Part shown: positions 16,698-17,500 of the stretch, piece by piece
Layout of the letters: every line of letters starts with the position of its first letter
Numbering within the stretch: the first letter of the stretch is position 1
Assembly: GCA_963170055.1 (NCBI GenBank)
Contig: CAUJGJ010000248.1
Location: 129,901 to 147,400, forward strand
DNA: 17,500 nt
Reading direction: 5' to 3'
From: Halisarca cf. caerulea
Lineage: Eukaryota; Porifera; Demospongiae; Chondrillida; Halisarcidae
The notes under the pieces: model-generated
Databases searched by the model: none
Seen by the model: the letters and a program-made list of their open reading frames with translations, nothing else
What the model was told of the DNA's origin: nothing
Made by a program: the position numbers and the translations under genes

Positions 16698-16841
16698 ATG
16701 TCCATACACACACCACCAAACAAACACACACACATAACACATAGAAAAGTATTTACTGCTTTGCTGGACTTTCAGAAGTCAATTTAGTTATGTGAATTCA
16801 TTTTATTATGATGTACCATTATTTTCTTTCTCTTCATGTAG

Positions 16842-17500
16842 GGTAGAGTTTCTAGCAAGATTTATGGTGCATGTAATCACCAGTATAGCTTGGTGCAACA
16901 GCATGTAGCTGAGTTATTACATTGTATTACTTGTAATTGTGTATGTAGTCAGCACAAGTGCAACATTTGCATATTTCACATTTATCTACATGGCCAGATA
17001 GTCAAATTTGTCCACAAGAGCTGTTTATCAGCTACGGGCTGTACCTCAGATAATTTAGTTTTTCCTCTCCTAGTCTATTTCTTTTTACTACTTTCTGGGG
17101 ATGTAGAATTGAATCCTGGGCCCAAATGTTCATATAACATAAAATTAAATTCATTAAACTCTAAATGCTTTTGTGTAATGGTTGTTTCCTTTATAATGCT
17201 GTTGATGTTTGCTATTGATTTTGTATTGACTCGTCCATTTAATAAATGTAACGTGAGTCAAAATGAAAATACGCAACACTATTTCGGTAATAATTTGACT
17301 AACAGTAAGATGGAAACTAACTATAGAGAGTGTACAGAATTGAAATTGCATTTTCTACGAATATGTCCAAATCTGACAAATATGCCACATACTGTTGTCT
17401 TTTCAGTAGCAATAAAAATACGTCGCCGTTCTGTGTTTAATGAGCACTTATCGAAACGTTCGTTTTATTACACACGATTATTACTATTACTGTTACTCTT
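16842..17500 (+). CDS. Open reading frame with 2A peptide, partial, running off the window
   Basis: About 219 codons are open from just after a TAG at 16839-16841 to the window end. TTCATGTAG is also a plausible splice acceptor, so the frame may be an internal exon. The first in-frame Met comes only after the 2A motif. The N-terminal part is Cys/His-rich (HCITCNCVCSQHKCNIC). Next is a hydrophobic stretch, PLLVYFFLLLSGDVELNPGP, a full 2A signature at which ribosomes release the upstream product between Gly and Pro. Past it lies a second hydrophobic segment (CFCVMVVSFIMLLMFAIDF), a polar stretch with CPNLTNMP, and a terminal leucine run (YYTRLLLLLLL). Such 2A frames are known at the 5' ends of animal non-LTR retrotransposons and in some sponge and echinoderm genes. 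No endonuclease or reverse transcriptase is reached here, so the parent gene type is open. Confidence 0.6.
17094..17123 (+). other. 2A ribosome-skipping motif, SGDVELNPGP
   Basis: The codons for S-G-D-V-E-L-N-P-G-P match the D(V/I)ExNPGP consensus exactly and are preceded by the usual hydrophobic, Leu-rich upstream residues (YFFLLL). The separation would fall between Gly (17118-17120) and Pro (17121-17123). Confidence 0.85.

Overview
The window is repeat-dominated animal DNA, with introns, microsatellites and nested eukaryotic DNA transposons. The very short introns (about 35-75 bp) and the mix of Academ-type, piggyBac and pogo/Tigger elements with 2A-bearing coding sequence suggest an early-branching marine invertebrate. 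A sponge is my best guess, but the sequence alone does not prove it. There are no rRNA, tRNA, CRISPR or bacterial features.

Layout. 1-1176: TG-rich then AC-rich simple repeats with a dispersed ~100 bp unit. 1186-2000: a short, internally deleted transposon with 80 bp terminal inverted repeats (TIRs), a 9 bp target-site duplication (TSD) and the first exon of a RecQ-like helicase on the minus strand. 2008-4764: a piggyBac element (TTAA target) whose minus-strand transposase is whole apart from two nonsense codons. 4769-5215: more AC-rich repeat. 5406-5740: four tiny minus-strand exon-like blocks that join in one frame, the best candidate for host coding sequence. 5877-15513: a 9,637 bp transposon with 87 bp TIRs and a perfect 9 bp TSD. 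15523-16841: flank and a large (AC)n cluster containing another copy of a hairpin-ended repeat. 16842-17500: an open reading frame running off the window edge and carrying a canonical 2A 'ribosome-skipping' motif (SGDVELNPGP).

The 9.6 kb element carries two genes on the + strand: a RecQ-type superfamily II helicase (about 440 codons) and a transposase of about 815 codons in about 12 exons. The transposase has an N-terminal CxxC zinc-binding-like region and a DUF6589-like core. This combination fits the Academ-H lineage of DNA transposons. The copy is dead: both genes carry nonsense or frameshift lesions, and four other elements sit inside it. These are a 351 bp hairpin-ended element and a 643 bp TIR element in the helicase, and a 3.1 kb Tigger element in a transposase intron. 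The Tigger is itself broken by a 1.2 kb relative of the hairpin-ended element, which contains a further inverted-repeat element and a 132 bp near-perfect palindrome.

Almost every insertion can be ordered in time, because removing each insert restores the reading frame, or an undisturbed repeat copy, on either side.
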